NCBI GenBank assembly: GCA_041571375.1
Contig: JBFFUJ010000088.1
Location: 1-9,231, forward strand
Direction of reading: 5' to 3'
Origin: CALKKN01 sp041571375
GTDB taxonomy: Bacteria; Pseudomonadota; Gammaproteobacteria; Xanthomonadales; SZUA-36
Length of the DNA: 9,231 nucleotides
Positions within the stretch are counted from its first letter, which is position 1, and each line of letters begins with the position of its first letter. The notes below the pieces were generated by a model. The model saw only the letters and a list, made by a program, of their open reading frames with translations, did no database searches and was not told where the DNA came from. Of this stretch, positions 1 to 6,643 are shown piece by piece. The position numbers were made by a program, and so were the translations under genes.

Positions 1-2391
1 GCTGCCGAGCAGACGGAACGGCGCCGTCACGATTTTGGTGACCAGTCCGGCGAAAGCCTTCCAGATGACCCCTCCGATCCTGAATTCCGGGTCGTTTATA
101 TCACCCTCGACCGGCAGGTCGATGTCGATGACCCCGTCGGCATCGGTCAGCAGCGCGACGGCGAGGTCGAGCGGCAGACTGACGGCATTGGGGCTGTCGA
201 CCTCCTTGCCCAGCACGAGGTCACTCATCACGGCTGCGTTCTGACCCTGCAGCTGGCCGTCGACGATGCGGTATCTCAGGTCCAGGTCCAGCTTGCCCTC
301 ATCGATCTCGCGGCCGGCGAAATCGACGGTATAGGGCGAGAGGTTGGACATCAGCAGGTTGCGGAATTCCATGGTGACATCGGTGCGGCGGATCGGATCG
401 AGCAGATCCATCGCGCCGTCGATACGCGCCAGGCCGTAATCGTCCACTTTTCCTTCCAGCCGGATGTTCGCCGGTGCGGCGCTGGTGGTATCGATGGTCG
501 AAACGGTCCCCTCCAACTGCCGAATGCGGGTCGCGAAGGGCAGAGGCAGCGAAAAATCGGCAAAATCCATCGAGCCGTCCTGGACGCGGATTCCGCCGAC
601 CACGATGGCGAAAGGCAAGGCATTCGCCTCGTCGGGTGATGGGGGTTCGGCGCTCGCGCCGTCCTCGATGATGAGCCCCGACACGTTTGTGGTCAGGTCC
701 TCCCGGATCACCAGCCTGCCGAACGGCTGCTGAAAGTCGACGGTCGAAAGCTCCAGCCGGCGCGGCCCGGTCGCCAACTGAAGACGGTCGATTGCGAGTC
801 GGTTCCAGTTGAGGAGCGGTTCTTCCTCGAGTGTATCGTCCACCTCCAGCCCGTCGACGGTGAGATCCCCGGCGGCCGTGATTTCGCCATCAGGGCTCAG
901 TTCCACCTCGAGCGCCGATGCCAGTGAACCCTCCCTGATCAGGACACTCAACTGCTGCTGCAGATAAGGCTGTACCACCGACAGCCGGACGTCACCGACG
1001 TTCAGCGTGCCATCGGCAGTGAGTTCCGGGAGCACGGTGATCCCGCCCTGAAAACCGATCTGCCCGCCCGACGCGAGGTTGGCCGACAGGTCCACGGGAA
1101 ACCGAGCGTTCTGATCGTTGCTGACGGCGCGGACGGCCAGGTCGATAGCTTCCACACCCAGTTCCGCCGGGGGGGAGATGCTGCGGTCCGTAAATCCGAT
1201 GCGGCCCCCGGTGACGGTGAATTCGTCGACGCCAATCCGCCAGTTCACATCGTCAGAGGGCTCCGGTGCCGCTGGGGAAGGGTCGCCGGACGCGGACTCA
1301 GTCAACTGCAACAGGCTGGGTTCGCCCGCCTCGTCCAGCCAGCCGAGCACATTCGGCTCCTCGATATGAATGCCGGCAAAATGCAGCGTGTTTTCCGGAT
1401 AGCTGAGGGTTCCGCCGCTGAACTGCAGTGAACCGAGGGTGATGAATTCCGTGGCAGGTTGCAGCCCGGTCACCGCGACGTCCGAAAACTCTGCCTGCAA
1501 AGCCTCCAGGTCGAATTCGAGACTGCCGTCCTCACGCTCTCGCACATGATAATCCGATTCCAGCGAAAGCACTGCGCGCATGGACTGCAACGGCAGAAAT
1601 GCCTGGAGATAGCCAATCGTCCGGTCGAGCGAGGAGTTGCTGATGCTGAAGCGGCCCTTCGAGCGGAAGGGTCCGAGGTCGAGGCTGCCCTGCCAGCTGA
1701 GGGCGGCGCCTTCAGGCAGGCGCACCTGCACGGCCTGCTGGCCCTCGTGATCCGGCAGCGTGTTGAGGTTATCGATCTCAACGTCGATCGGACCGAACTC
1801 GAACTCGACCGGGTCGGCAGGCACGCGGTCGCGGAACCTGACCCGGCCCTCGCCCAGGGACAGCTCCTGGATCAGCAGGCGGGGCAGACCCGAGCCGGTC
1901 TCGGCCTCCGTTTCCCCGGTTGCGGTACGCGCGGCATGATCGGCCAACAATCGGGAGAGACGGCTGTCGCCCGGGGCGAAGCGCTCGAGATCCACTTCAA
2001 GTCCGTCGCACCGTATTTCGCGGAAAGTCCACGCCCATCGGAACAGGCTCGAGAGCTGAAAATTGACCAGCAGGTGATCGAACCCTGCGAGCTCCGCGCC
2101 ATCCGTATCCCGCACGGCGAAGCCCTGCACTTCGAGGCCGAGTACGTACGGGTTGAAATGCACGCGTTCGACGCTGGCTGCCCGCCCGAAGTCCTCACGC
2201 AGCGTGTTTACGATGAGCGACTCGATCAGCACCGGCATTCCGAGGAAGCCCGTCAGTGTGTAGAGCAGGACGAGCATGACAGCCCAGAACCGTCTGCGCC
2301 GGGGACTCAACCATGGAGATCCGCGCCGGGGGCCCTGATCAGGGGCCCCGGTTGCCGAACGGGTTGCCGATTGGGTGGATTGGTTCTGCAT
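1..2391 (-). CDS. DUF748 (AsmA-like) envelope protein, C-terminal end missing
   Basis: Very large protein of the DUF748 family, in the AsmA superfamily. Related members (YhdP, TamB, YdbH) are anchored in the inner membrane, span the periplasm and are implicated in phospholipid movement to the outer membrane; a role for this protein is inferred only. The frame is open from the ATG at 2391 to the window edge, giving 797 codons without a stop. Residues 1-30 are a polar cytoplasmic tail. An RRRR cluster (31-34) precedes one membrane segment at about 36-55. Residues 100-125 carry the family-typical stretch VNFQLSSLFRWAWTFREI, and about 165-215 the pattern LPRLLIQELSLGEGRVRFRD followed by NLNTLPD. 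Near the edge, VLGKEVDSP, LPLDLAVALLTDADGVIDI, FRIGGVIW and the stretch ending LVTKIVTAPFRLLGS are the usual C-terminal core. Relatives often continue about 100-250 residues further. GGGG lies 6 bases before the start. A start at the TTG at 2310 is a weaker alternative. It is transcribed divergently from the TRAP operon. Confidence 0.9.
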   Translation of the reverse strand, partial: MQNQSTQSATRSATGAPDQGPRRGSPWLSPRRRRFWAVMLVLLYTLTGFLGMPVLIESLIVNTLREDFGRAASVERVHFNPYVLGLEVQGFAVRDTDGAELAGFDHLLVNFQLSSLFRWAWTFREIRCDGLEVDLERFAPGDSRLSRLLADHAARTATGETEAETGSGLPRLLIQELSLGEGRVRFRDRVPADPVEFEFGPIDVEIDNLNTLPDHEGQQAVQVRLPEGAALSWQGSLDLGPFRSKGRFSISNSSLDRTIGYLQAFLPLQSMRAVLSLESDYHVREREDGSLEFDLEALQAEFSDVAVTGLQPATEFITLGSLQFSGGTLSYPENTLHFAGIHIEEPNVLGWLDEAGEPSLLQLTESASGDPSPAAPEPSDDVNWRIGVDEFTVTGGRIGFTDRSISPPAELGVEAIDLAVRAVSNDQNARFPVDLSANLASGGQIGFQGGITVLPELTADGTLNVGDVRLSVVQPYLQQQLSVLIREGSLASALEVELSPDGEITAAGDLTVDGLEVDDTLEEEPLLNWNRLAIDRLQLATGPRRLELSTVDFQQPFGRLVIREDLTTNVSGLIIEDGASAEPPSPDEANALPFAIVVGGIRVQDGSMDFADFSLPLPFATRIRQLEGTVSTIDTTSAAPANIRLEGKVDDYGLARIDGAMDLLDPIRRTDVTMEFRNLLMSNLSPYTVDFAGREIDEGKLDLDLRYRIVDGQLQGQNAAVMSDLVLGKEVDSPNAVSLPLDLAVALLTDADGVIDIDLPVEGDINDPEFRIGGVIWKAFAGLVTKIVTAPFRLLGS
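2326..2351. repeat. 26-bp inverted repeat inside the start of the DUF748 gene
   Basis: Two 13-base arms meet at the centre TGATCA (2336-2341). They pair at 12 of 13 positions, the only mismatch being G2332 opposite G2345. The inner 12 bases (CCCTGATCAGGG, 2333-2344) are a perfect palindrome. The repeat covers codons 14-22 of the DUF748 gene, in the low-complexity cytoplasmic tail before the membrane segment. Either transcript of this region could fold into a GC-rich stem, although the tight centre forces a loop of at least four bases. No T-run follows on either strand, so it does not look like an intrinsic terminator. It could be a protein-binding site or an mRNA hairpin that limits translation. 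Function unknown. Confidence 0.7.
2350..2370. repeat. Two 9-bp direct repeats with 12-bp period
   Basis: GGTTGCCGA occurs at 2350-2358 and again at 2362-2370, directly beside the inverted repeat. On the minus strand it encodes the repeated tripeptide Ser-Ala-Thr (residues 8-10 and 12-14) of the DUF748 protein's polar tail. It is probably a small slippage or duplication product in a stretch under weak protein constraint; a role as paired binding sites is possible but unsupported. Confidence 0.5.
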
Positions 2392-2415
2392 TGTTTTCCC
2401 CGGGTTTCCTTTTCT

Positions 2416-2443
2416 ATTTTTGGCAGATAATGCACAAAGTCAA
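2416..2443 (-). promoter_or_regulatory. Candidate promoter for the DUF748 gene
   Basis: On the minus strand TTGACT (2443-2438) matches the sigma-70 -35 box at 5 of 6 bases. AAAAAT (2421-2416) is a 4-of-6 match to the -10 box after a 16-base spacer. Transcription would begin near 2409 and give a short leader of about 18 bases before the ATG at 2391, containing a GGGG ribosome-binding candidate at 2401-2398. Seen by eye only. Confidence 0.4.
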
Positions 2444-2448
2444 TCCGC

Positions 2449-2454
2449 TATAAT
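2449..2454 (+). promoter_or_regulatory. Candidate -10 box for the TRAP operon
   Basis: A perfect TATAAT lies 30 bases before the tatT start, which would place transcription near 2461 and give a leader of about 24 bases. No good -35 box lies at 16-18 bases (GATAAT at 2426-2431 is poor). TTGGCA at 2420-2425 is better but 23 bases away, so an activator may be needed. It sits only 6 bases from the divergent -35 candidate, so the two promoters would compete for polymerase. Confidence 0.45.
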
Positions 2455-2484
2455 GAAATGGCCCGGACAGCCTAACCCGTCCAC

Positions 2485-3369
2485 ATGCCAATGGGTCTGC
2501 GTTTGCTTAATAAACTGCGTCCGCTACTGACCAGCCTGATGATCCCCCTGATTTGCGCGATCACGGGATGTGCTGCCGTGATGGCATCCGCCGGAGCCGG
2601 GCTCGCGGGCAATCTCAATACGGCGATACTCAATCAGGATGACCCCGAACTGGTTCGCGACGGGGCGCCCGCTTACCTGCTCATGCTCGACAGTTTCGTC
2701 GAGGGTGCGCCGGAAAATGTCGCCGTGCTCAGTGCGGCGGCCGAGTTGTATTCGGCCTATGGCGTAATTTTCGTCGACGATCCGGTGCGTGCACGTAAAC
2801 TGACCAGCCGGGGGCGCGAGTACGGTCGCCGTGCCCTGTGTGCCGCCAGGGCGGCGGCCTGCGGCATCTGGGACCTGCCTTATGACCAATTCATGCGCAG
2901 TCTCGTTCCGATGCGTGCAAATGACGTCCCGGCGCTCTACACCTTCGGGTTGAGCTGGATGGCCTACATTCAGGCGCACAGTGACGATTATTCCGCGCTG
3001 GCCAAGCTGCCGCAGACGCAGGCGGTGCTGCAGCGCGTGCAGGAATTGGATCCCGACTACCAGCGAGCCGACATTGAGCATTTCCTCGGTGTTCTGAACA
3101 CCATCAGGCCCCCGGCGCTGGGTGGGGATTTCGAGACCGGAAAGGCGCACTACCTCAGGGCGATCGAGGTGTCCGGCGGCCGCGACCTGGGTGTCAAAGT
3201 GGACTATGCCCGCTACTATGCCCGAACGCTGTACGATCGCGAACTGCACGATCGCCTGCTGGCGGAGGTGCTGGATGCGAATCCCGAGCAGCCTGGCCTG
3301 ACGCTGTTCAATACACTGGCGCAGGCGGATGCGCAGGAATTGCTGGCCGATGCTGATGATTATTTCTGA
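2485..3369 (+). CDS. tatT: TRAP transporter TatT-family TPR lipoprotein
   Basis: Accessory lipoprotein of TPR-protein-associated TRAP transporters, the family of Treponema pallidum Tp0956. That protein is a trimer with TPR-like helices and a pore, and it binds the cognate substrate-binding protein. The 294-residue length fits the family. A signal peptide ends in the lipobox ITGC, with Cys29 as the lipidated residue. Ala follows it rather than Asp, which favours outer-membrane sorting if E. coli-like rules apply. Family patterns include AILNQDDPELVRDGAPAYLL (about 47-66), AAAELYSAY, and the TPR-like region from about 200 to 265 with RPPALGGDFETGKAHYLRAI. Cys119 and Cys126 could form a disulfide. 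No clear Shine-Dalgarno lies before the ATG at 2485; an ATG two codons later (2491) is equally possible. First gene of the operon, 9 bases before the binding-protein gene. Confidence 0.9.
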   Translation: MPMGLRLLNKLRPLLTSLMIPLICAITGCAAVMASAGAGLAGNLNTAILNQDDPELVRDGAPAYLLMLDSFVEGAPENVAVLSAAAELYSAYGVIFVDDPVRARKLTSRGREYGRRALCAARAAACGIWDLPYDQFMRSLVPMRANDVPALYTFGLSWMAYIQAHSDDYSALAKLPQTQAVLQRVQELDPDYQRADIEHFLGVLNTIRPPALGGDFETGKAHYLRAIEVSGGRDLGVKVDYARYYARTLYDRELHDRLLAEVLDANPEQPGLTLFNTLAQADAQELLADADDYF

Positions 3370-3370
3370 C

Positions 3371-3374
3371 GGAA
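3371..3374 (+). promoter_or_regulatory. Ribosome-binding site of the binding-protein gene
   Basis: GGAA in the short gap after the tatT stop. It is 4 bases before the first ATG (3379) and 7 bases before a second in-frame ATG (3382). The spacing favours the second ATG slightly, so the true start may be one codon later than annotated. Confidence 0.45.
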
Positions 3375-3378
3375 TCGA

Positions 3379-4404
3379 ATGATGACTGGAGCGAGATGGC
3401 TGGTGTCCGCGGCGGTGGCGGGGCTGTTCTGTCTCGGCCCCGCCAGCGGCTGGTCGCAAACGCTGAAAATCGCGACCATTGCGCCCGAGGGGTCGAGCTG
3501 GATGAACGACATGCGGGCCGGGTCCAAAGCCATCGAACAGGCCACCGGTGGCCGTGTCAAATTCAAGTTCTACGGCGGCGGTGTGCAGGGTAACGACAAG
3601 CAGGTCCAGCGCAAGATGCGCACCGGGCAACTGCATGGCGGAGCGTTCACATCGGGTGGCCTCAACATGTTTCAGCGGGATGCAGACCTTTTCTCATTGC
3701 CGCTGATGTTCGACACGGTGGCAGAGGTGCGCTACGTGCGCGAGCAGCTGGAAGGGGAACTGCGGCAGAGGCTCGAGGAGGACGGTTACGTCAATTTCGG
3801 TTTCGCGGCCGCGGGCTTCGCCTACATGATGTCCAACAAGCCGTTGCGGACGCTGGGGGACCTCAATGGCCAGAAAATCTGGATTCCGGAGGGCGACAGG
3901 ATCGGCTTCGCCGCCCTGCGTGCCCTTGGAGTGGCACCCGTCGTCATGCCGGTTACCGACGTCATGACCGGCCTGCAGACCGATCTGCTGAACAGCGTGA
4001 CAGTCCCCCCGGTGGGCGCCGTGGTTCTGCAATGGCATACGCGGCTCAGGTTCATCACCGATGTTCCGGTTGCCTACGTTTATGCTGCGCTGTTGATTGA
4101 CAGCAAGGCATTCGGCCGCATTGCCCCCGATGACCAGGCCGTGGTTCGGGAGGTCATGGAGGGCATCTACCGGAAATTCGACCAGAACGGTGTGATCGAC
4201 AACGACAGCGCGCTGGAGGCCCTGCTGGAGAGCGGGCTGCAGACCGTTACGCCGAATCCTGACGAGGTGGCGCAATGGCGGGGCATCGTCAACCGCTCCC
4301 ATGAACAGCTCGCGCGTGGCGGTGTTTTCGACGAGGAACTCCTCGCGCGCATGCAGGACTTGCTGAACGGCTACCGCGGCAGGCAGAACGAAACCGGGCT
4401 GTGA
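3379..4404 (+). CDS. dctP: TRAP transporter substrate-binding protein, DctP family (Tp0957-like)
   Basis: Periplasmic ligand-binding subunit that delivers substrate to the DctQM symporter. The 341-residue length is normal. A signal peptide with hydrophobic core at about 7-20 precedes the mature fold, which opens with LKIATIAPEGSSW (29-41). Family patterns follow: VKFKFYGGGVQGNDKQVQRKMRTGQLHGG, LPLMFDTVAEVRYVR, and GVAPVVMPVTDVMTGLQTDLL (184-204). The usual (L)KIRVP stretch, whose Arg (Arg147 in SiaP) holds the ligand carboxylate, reads KIWIP here. Trp168 therefore stands in for Arg, and the usual ENP motif reads VPP (209-211). This agrees with the TatT-linked subfamily, whose structurally studied member has a hydrophobic cleft; a hydrophobic ligand is inferred, its identity unknown. 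The nearby Arg174 could substitute. The stop overlaps the dctQ start by four bases. Confidence 0.92.
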   Translation: MMTGARWLVSAAVAGLFCLGPASGWSQTLKIATIAPEGSSWMNDMRAGSKAIEQATGGRVKFKFYGGGVQGNDKQVQRKMRTGQLHGGAFTSGGLNMFQRDADLFSLPLMFDTVAEVRYVREQLEGELRQRLEEDGYVNFGFAAAGFAYMMSNKPLRTLGDLNGQKIWIPEGDRIGFAALRALGVAPVVMPVTDVMTGLQTDLLNSVTVPPVGAVVLQWHTRLRFITDVPVAYVYAALLIDSKAFGRIAPDDQAVVREVMEGIYRKFDQNGVIDNDSALEALLESGLQTVTPNPDEVAQWRGIVNRSHEQLARGGVFDEELLARMQDLLNGYRGRQNETGL

Positions 4405-4910
4405 GCGGGCAGCAGACGATCTGGATTCGCCTGGAGCGCTTCGGCAGGATGGCGGAGGATGCCGTGTTGGTGGTCATCCTCAGCGGAATGATCCTGCTGG
4501 CGGCGGGGCAGATCGTGCTGCGGAATTTCCTCAGCATCGGCTTCATCTGGGGCGATGAAGCGCTGCGGGTGATGGTGTTGTGGATCGCCGTCGCGGGCGC
4601 CGTGGCCGCCAGTCGCGGCGACAAGCACATCAACATCGCCGTCCTGGACCGTTTCCTGCCGGCGCGGTTGCGCACCCTGAAGGACGTGCTGATCCATGCC
4701 TTCACCGCGGGCATCAGCGGGATCGTTGCGTGGCAGAGCCTGCTGTTCGTGCTCACATCCCACGAATACGGCGACGCGCTGCTCGGCGGGCTGCCTGCGT
4801 GGCTGCTGCAGGCGATTCTGCCGATCGGTTTCGGCTTGATCGCGTACCGCTACGCACTGTTCACCATCCGTGATCTCGGCTTGCTGCTCCGGCGGGGTGC
4901 TGCAGCATGA
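4401..4910 (+). CDS. dctQ: TRAP transporter small permease, DctQ family
   Basis: Small inner-membrane subunit of the TRAP symporter, which pairs with DctM. The 169 residues contain four hydrophobic segments at about 20-43, 52-70, 102-119 and 134-156, the family layout. Typical residues are Arg41 in QIVLRNF after the first segment, WGDEALR (50-56), and the loop SRGDKHINI followed by LDRFLP. The start is a GTG whose GTGA overlaps the dctP stop. No strong Shine-Dalgarno is visible, which suggests translation coupled to dctP. Its own stop overlaps the dctM start (ATGA), so stoichiometry is probably set by coupled translation. Confidence 0.9.
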   Translation: MSGQQTIWIRLERFGRMAEDAVLVVILSGMILLAAGQIVLRNFLSIGFIWGDEALRVMVLWIAVAGAVAASRGDKHINIAVLDRFLPARLRTLKDVLIHAFTAGISGIVAWQSLLFVLTSHEYGDALLGGLPAWLLQAILPIGFGLIAYRYALFTIRDLGLLLRRGAAA

Positions 4911-6163
4911 TGGCGTTGGGACCCCTGCTGCTTCTGCTGGCGCTGCTCGGTGCGCCGCTGTTCGCCGTCATCGCGGCCAGCGCCATGCTGGGCTTCCTGC
5001 GGGAGGAAATCGACCTCCAGGCTCTGGCGATCGAATTCTGGGGGATCGCCGAAATGCCGATCCTGCTGGCCATCCCCCTGTTCACATTTGCCGGTTATCT
5101 GCTGAGCGAGAGCGGGGCGCCCGGCCGACTGGTGCGGCTGACCCGCGCCTTGCTGGGCTGGATGCCGGCCGGGCTGGCCATCGTGTCTCTGGCTGCCTGT
5201 GCCTTTTTCACAGCCTTTACCGGAGCTTCAGGGGTCACGATCATCGCGCTGGGCGCGCTCCTGTTCCCCGCGCTGCAGCAGGCCGGCTACCCGGAAAAGT
5301 TCAATCTGGGGCTCGTGACCTCGGCTGGCAGCCTGGGCTTGCTGTTCGCACCTTCGCTGCCTCTGATCCTTTACGGCATCGTCGCGGAGATATCGATCGA
5401 AGATCTGTTCCTGGCCGGTTTGCTGCCCGGCTTCCTGATGCTTCTGATCCTGTCTGGCTACAGCGTTTGGAAAAACCGCGCGCTGCGGCTCCCGCTGTCC
5501 GAATTCTCCTGGTCAGAGGTGGCCGCTGCGGTGCGCGAAGCGGCCTGGGAAATTCCTTTGCCGGTAGTCGTGCTCGGTGGCATCTACAGCGGCTACTTCG
5601 CCATTTCCGAAGCGGCCGCCGTCACGGCCCTGTACGTTCTCATCGTGGATGTCGTGATTCTGAGGGAGATCCCGTTGCGCAGACTGCCCGTAATCATGCG
5701 CGACTCCATGGTCCTCGTCGGCGGCATACTGGTCATCCTCGGCATGTCGCTGGCATCGACCAATTACATGATCGATGCCGGCGTGCCGCAGAAACTGCTG
5801 AGCTATGTCAGCGGACTCGTGAGCGGTGAATTCAGCTTTCTGCTGCTGCTGCTGTTCTTTCTTCTCGCGCTGGGCGCGATCCTGGACATTTTTTCGGCGA
5901 TTGTGCTGGTCGTCCCGTTGATCCTGCCGGTGGCGCTGCAGTACGGCATCGACCCGGTCCATCTCGGCATCGTCTTCCTGGCCACCATGCAACTGGGTTA
6001 CATCACCCCGCCCGTCGGCCTCAATCTGTTCATCGCCAGTTACCGCTTCGAGCGTTCGGTGGTGGAGCTTTACCTGTCGACGTTGCCGTTTTTCTTCTTA
6101 CTCATGATCTCGGTCATGATCATTGCGTTCTGGCCGACTTTGTCGTTGCTGCTGTTGAACTGA
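4907..6163 (+). CDS. dctM: TRAP transporter large permease, DctM family
   Basis: Large inner-membrane subunit of the TRAP symporter (ion transporter superfamily), which carries the substrate pathway driven by an ion gradient. The 418 residues are slightly shorter than the common 425-435 and are hydrophobic throughout, with about 11-12 membrane segments. Family patterns are IPLFTFAGYLLSESG (56-70), TGASGVTIIALGALLFPAL with GYPEKFNLGLVTSAGSLGLLF (105-147), APSLPLILYGI (148-158), and QLGYITPPVGLNLFIAS (362-378) near the end. The start is ATGATG: the first ATG overlaps the dctQ stop and the second (4910) is one codon later. It is the last gene of the transporter operon. No terminator hairpin is visible in the 46 bases before the next gene, so read-through into the efflux operon cannot be excluded. 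Confidence 0.93.
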   Translation: MMALGPLLLLLALLGAPLFAVIAASAMLGFLREEIDLQALAIEFWGIAEMPILLAIPLFTFAGYLLSESGAPGRLVRLTRALLGWMPAGLAIVSLAACAFFTAFTGASGVTIIALGALLFPALQQAGYPEKFNLGLVTSAGSLGLLFAPSLPLILYGIVAEISIEDLFLAGLLPGFLMLLILSGYSVWKNRALRLPLSEFSWSEVAAAVREAAWEIPLPVVVLGGIYSGYFAISEAAAVTALYVLIVDVVILREIPLRRLPVIMRDSMVLVGGILVILGMSLASTNYMIDAGVPQKLLSYVSGLVSGEFSFLLLLLFFLLALGAILDIFSAIVLVVPLILPVALQYGIDPVHLGIVFLATMQLGYITPPVGLNLFIASYRFERSVVELYLSTLPFFFLLMISVMIIAFWPTLSLLLLN

Positions 6164-6174
6164 TGCGGCATCGA

Positions 6175-6203
6175 TTGGACTAAGGGTATCAATAGCTTAA
6201 AAT
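6175..6203 (+). promoter_or_regulatory. Candidate promoter of the efflux operon
   Basis: TAAAAT (6198-6203) matches the -10 box at 5 of 6 bases and lies 17 bases after TTGGAC (6175-6180), a half match to the -35 box. Transcription would start near 6210, which is the ATG of the next gene, so the transcript would have little or no leader. The spacer is the standard 17 bases and holds no clear inverted repeat, unlike the stretched 19-20-base promoters of MerR-type metal sensors. Confidence 0.35.
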
Positions 6204-6209
6204 AGGCGC

Positions 6210-6560
6210 ATGAATTGGCTGGCGGTCATTCTCGGGCTGCTCATTGCGGCCCAGCCCTTGCAGGCGGGCTTCTGCGACATGGAGGCGACCGCTGATGCGG
6301 CGCCGCATGCCGGCATGCAGCACGACTCCGACCAGCGGGCTTCCGGCCACGATTGCTGCCAGCCCCCGGACTCCGAAGAGAGCCGGGATTGCAACGATAT
6401 GTTGCAGTGCGCGCCGTGCGCGACCGCTCTTCCCGCGGTGCCGGCGATGTTTCCCGAGGTGCGGTATGCCGGGGACCCGCACCGCGCTGGTCCCGACCAT
6501 GGGCGCCTGACGCCCAGTCACAGCGTTCCACCGTTCCGACCGCCCATAACCATCTCCTGA
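6210..6560 (+). CDS. Small secreted Cys/His-rich protein, possible metal-binding (CopL-like in style)
   Basis: 116-residue protein without a confident family assignment. Residues 1-19 form a signal peptide (hydrophobic core at about 3-14, likely cleavage after LQA), so the mature part should be periplasmic. That part holds six Cys (22, 49, 50, 61, 67, 70) and six His (33, 38, 48, 91, 97, 104). The core pattern is H-D-C-C-x10-C-x5-C-x2-C, and His/Met-rich stretches precede it (PHAGMQHD). The C-terminal half is Pro-rich and ends PPFRPPITIS. Small Cys/His-rich secreted proteins of this style, including CopL-type ones, are common at the head of copper and other metal resistance operons. A role as metal buffer, chaperone or accessory regulator is inferred. 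Cys-pairing disulfides are an alternative to metal binding. The start has almost no Shine-Dalgarno (AGG 3 bases away) and may be leaderless. It lies 89 bases before the TolC-family gene. Confidence 0.7.
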   Translation: MNWLAVILGLLIAAQPLQAGFCDMEATADAAPHAGMQHDSDQRASGHDCCQPPDSEESRDCNDMLQCAPCATALPAVPAMFPEVRYAGDPHRAGPDHGRLTPSHSVPPFRPPITIS

Positions 6561-6574
6561 CCCGATTACCCGAT

Positions 6575-6594
6575 CGGTCCCTGACCGGCCGGTC
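6575..6594. repeat. GC-rich palindrome cluster before the TolC-family gene
   Basis: The sequence GACCGGCCGGTC (6583-6594) is a perfect 12-base palindrome. It overlaps a second inverted repeat, CGGTC-CCT-GACCG (6575-6587), with five-base arms. The shared GACCG can pair with either partner, so an RNA copy has two mutually exclusive hairpins. It lies 15 bases after the stop of the Cys-rich gene and about 55 bases before the TolC-family start. No T-run follows, so an intrinsic terminator is unlikely. It could be an operator or an mRNA-processing/stability element; function unknown. Confidence 0.5.
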
Positions 6595-6639
6595 GTTCCC
6601 GTTGTTCCGCACGAGGTGCCTTGCCCCGTGCTGCCGATT

Positions 6640-6643
6640 GGAG
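6640..6643 (+). promoter_or_regulatory. Ribosome-binding site that fixes the TolC-family start
   Basis: GGAG lies six bases before the ATG at 6650, the best possible spacing. It directly abuts the in-frame ATG at 6644, which would therefore be too close. The frame remains open far upstream to 6353 but overlaps the Cys-rich gene, and no comparable site exists there. This supports 6650 as the start. Confidence 0.6.

Noticed and set aside
1459..2430. 323-residue open frame on the plus strand opposite the DUF748 gene
   Set aside because: It lies in the complementary codon register of a clearly real protein; GC-rich codons deplete stops there. The translation is polar and low in complexity, and it runs across the divergent promoter region.
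2421..2436. Sigma-54 type promoter (TGGCAG...TGCA)
   Set aside because: The GG and GC dinucleotides are 8 bases apart rather than the required 10.
2524..3636. 370-residue open frame on the minus strand across tatT and the dctP start
   Set aside because: Antisense shadow of two genes with strong family patterns; the His/Gln/Arg-rich translation resembles no protein family.
4870..5829. 319-residue plus-strand frame overlapping dctM
   Set aside because: Its translation is Arg/Gly/Ala-rich and out of frame with dctM, whose membrane segments and motifs are unmistakable.
5838..5856. CTG trinucleotide run in dctM
   Set aside because: It simply encodes consecutive Leu codons of a membrane segment.
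6164..6209. Terminator after dctM (ATTG...CAAT arms)
   Set aside because: Four-base AT-rich arms with a 12-base loop and no T-run; too weak to call.
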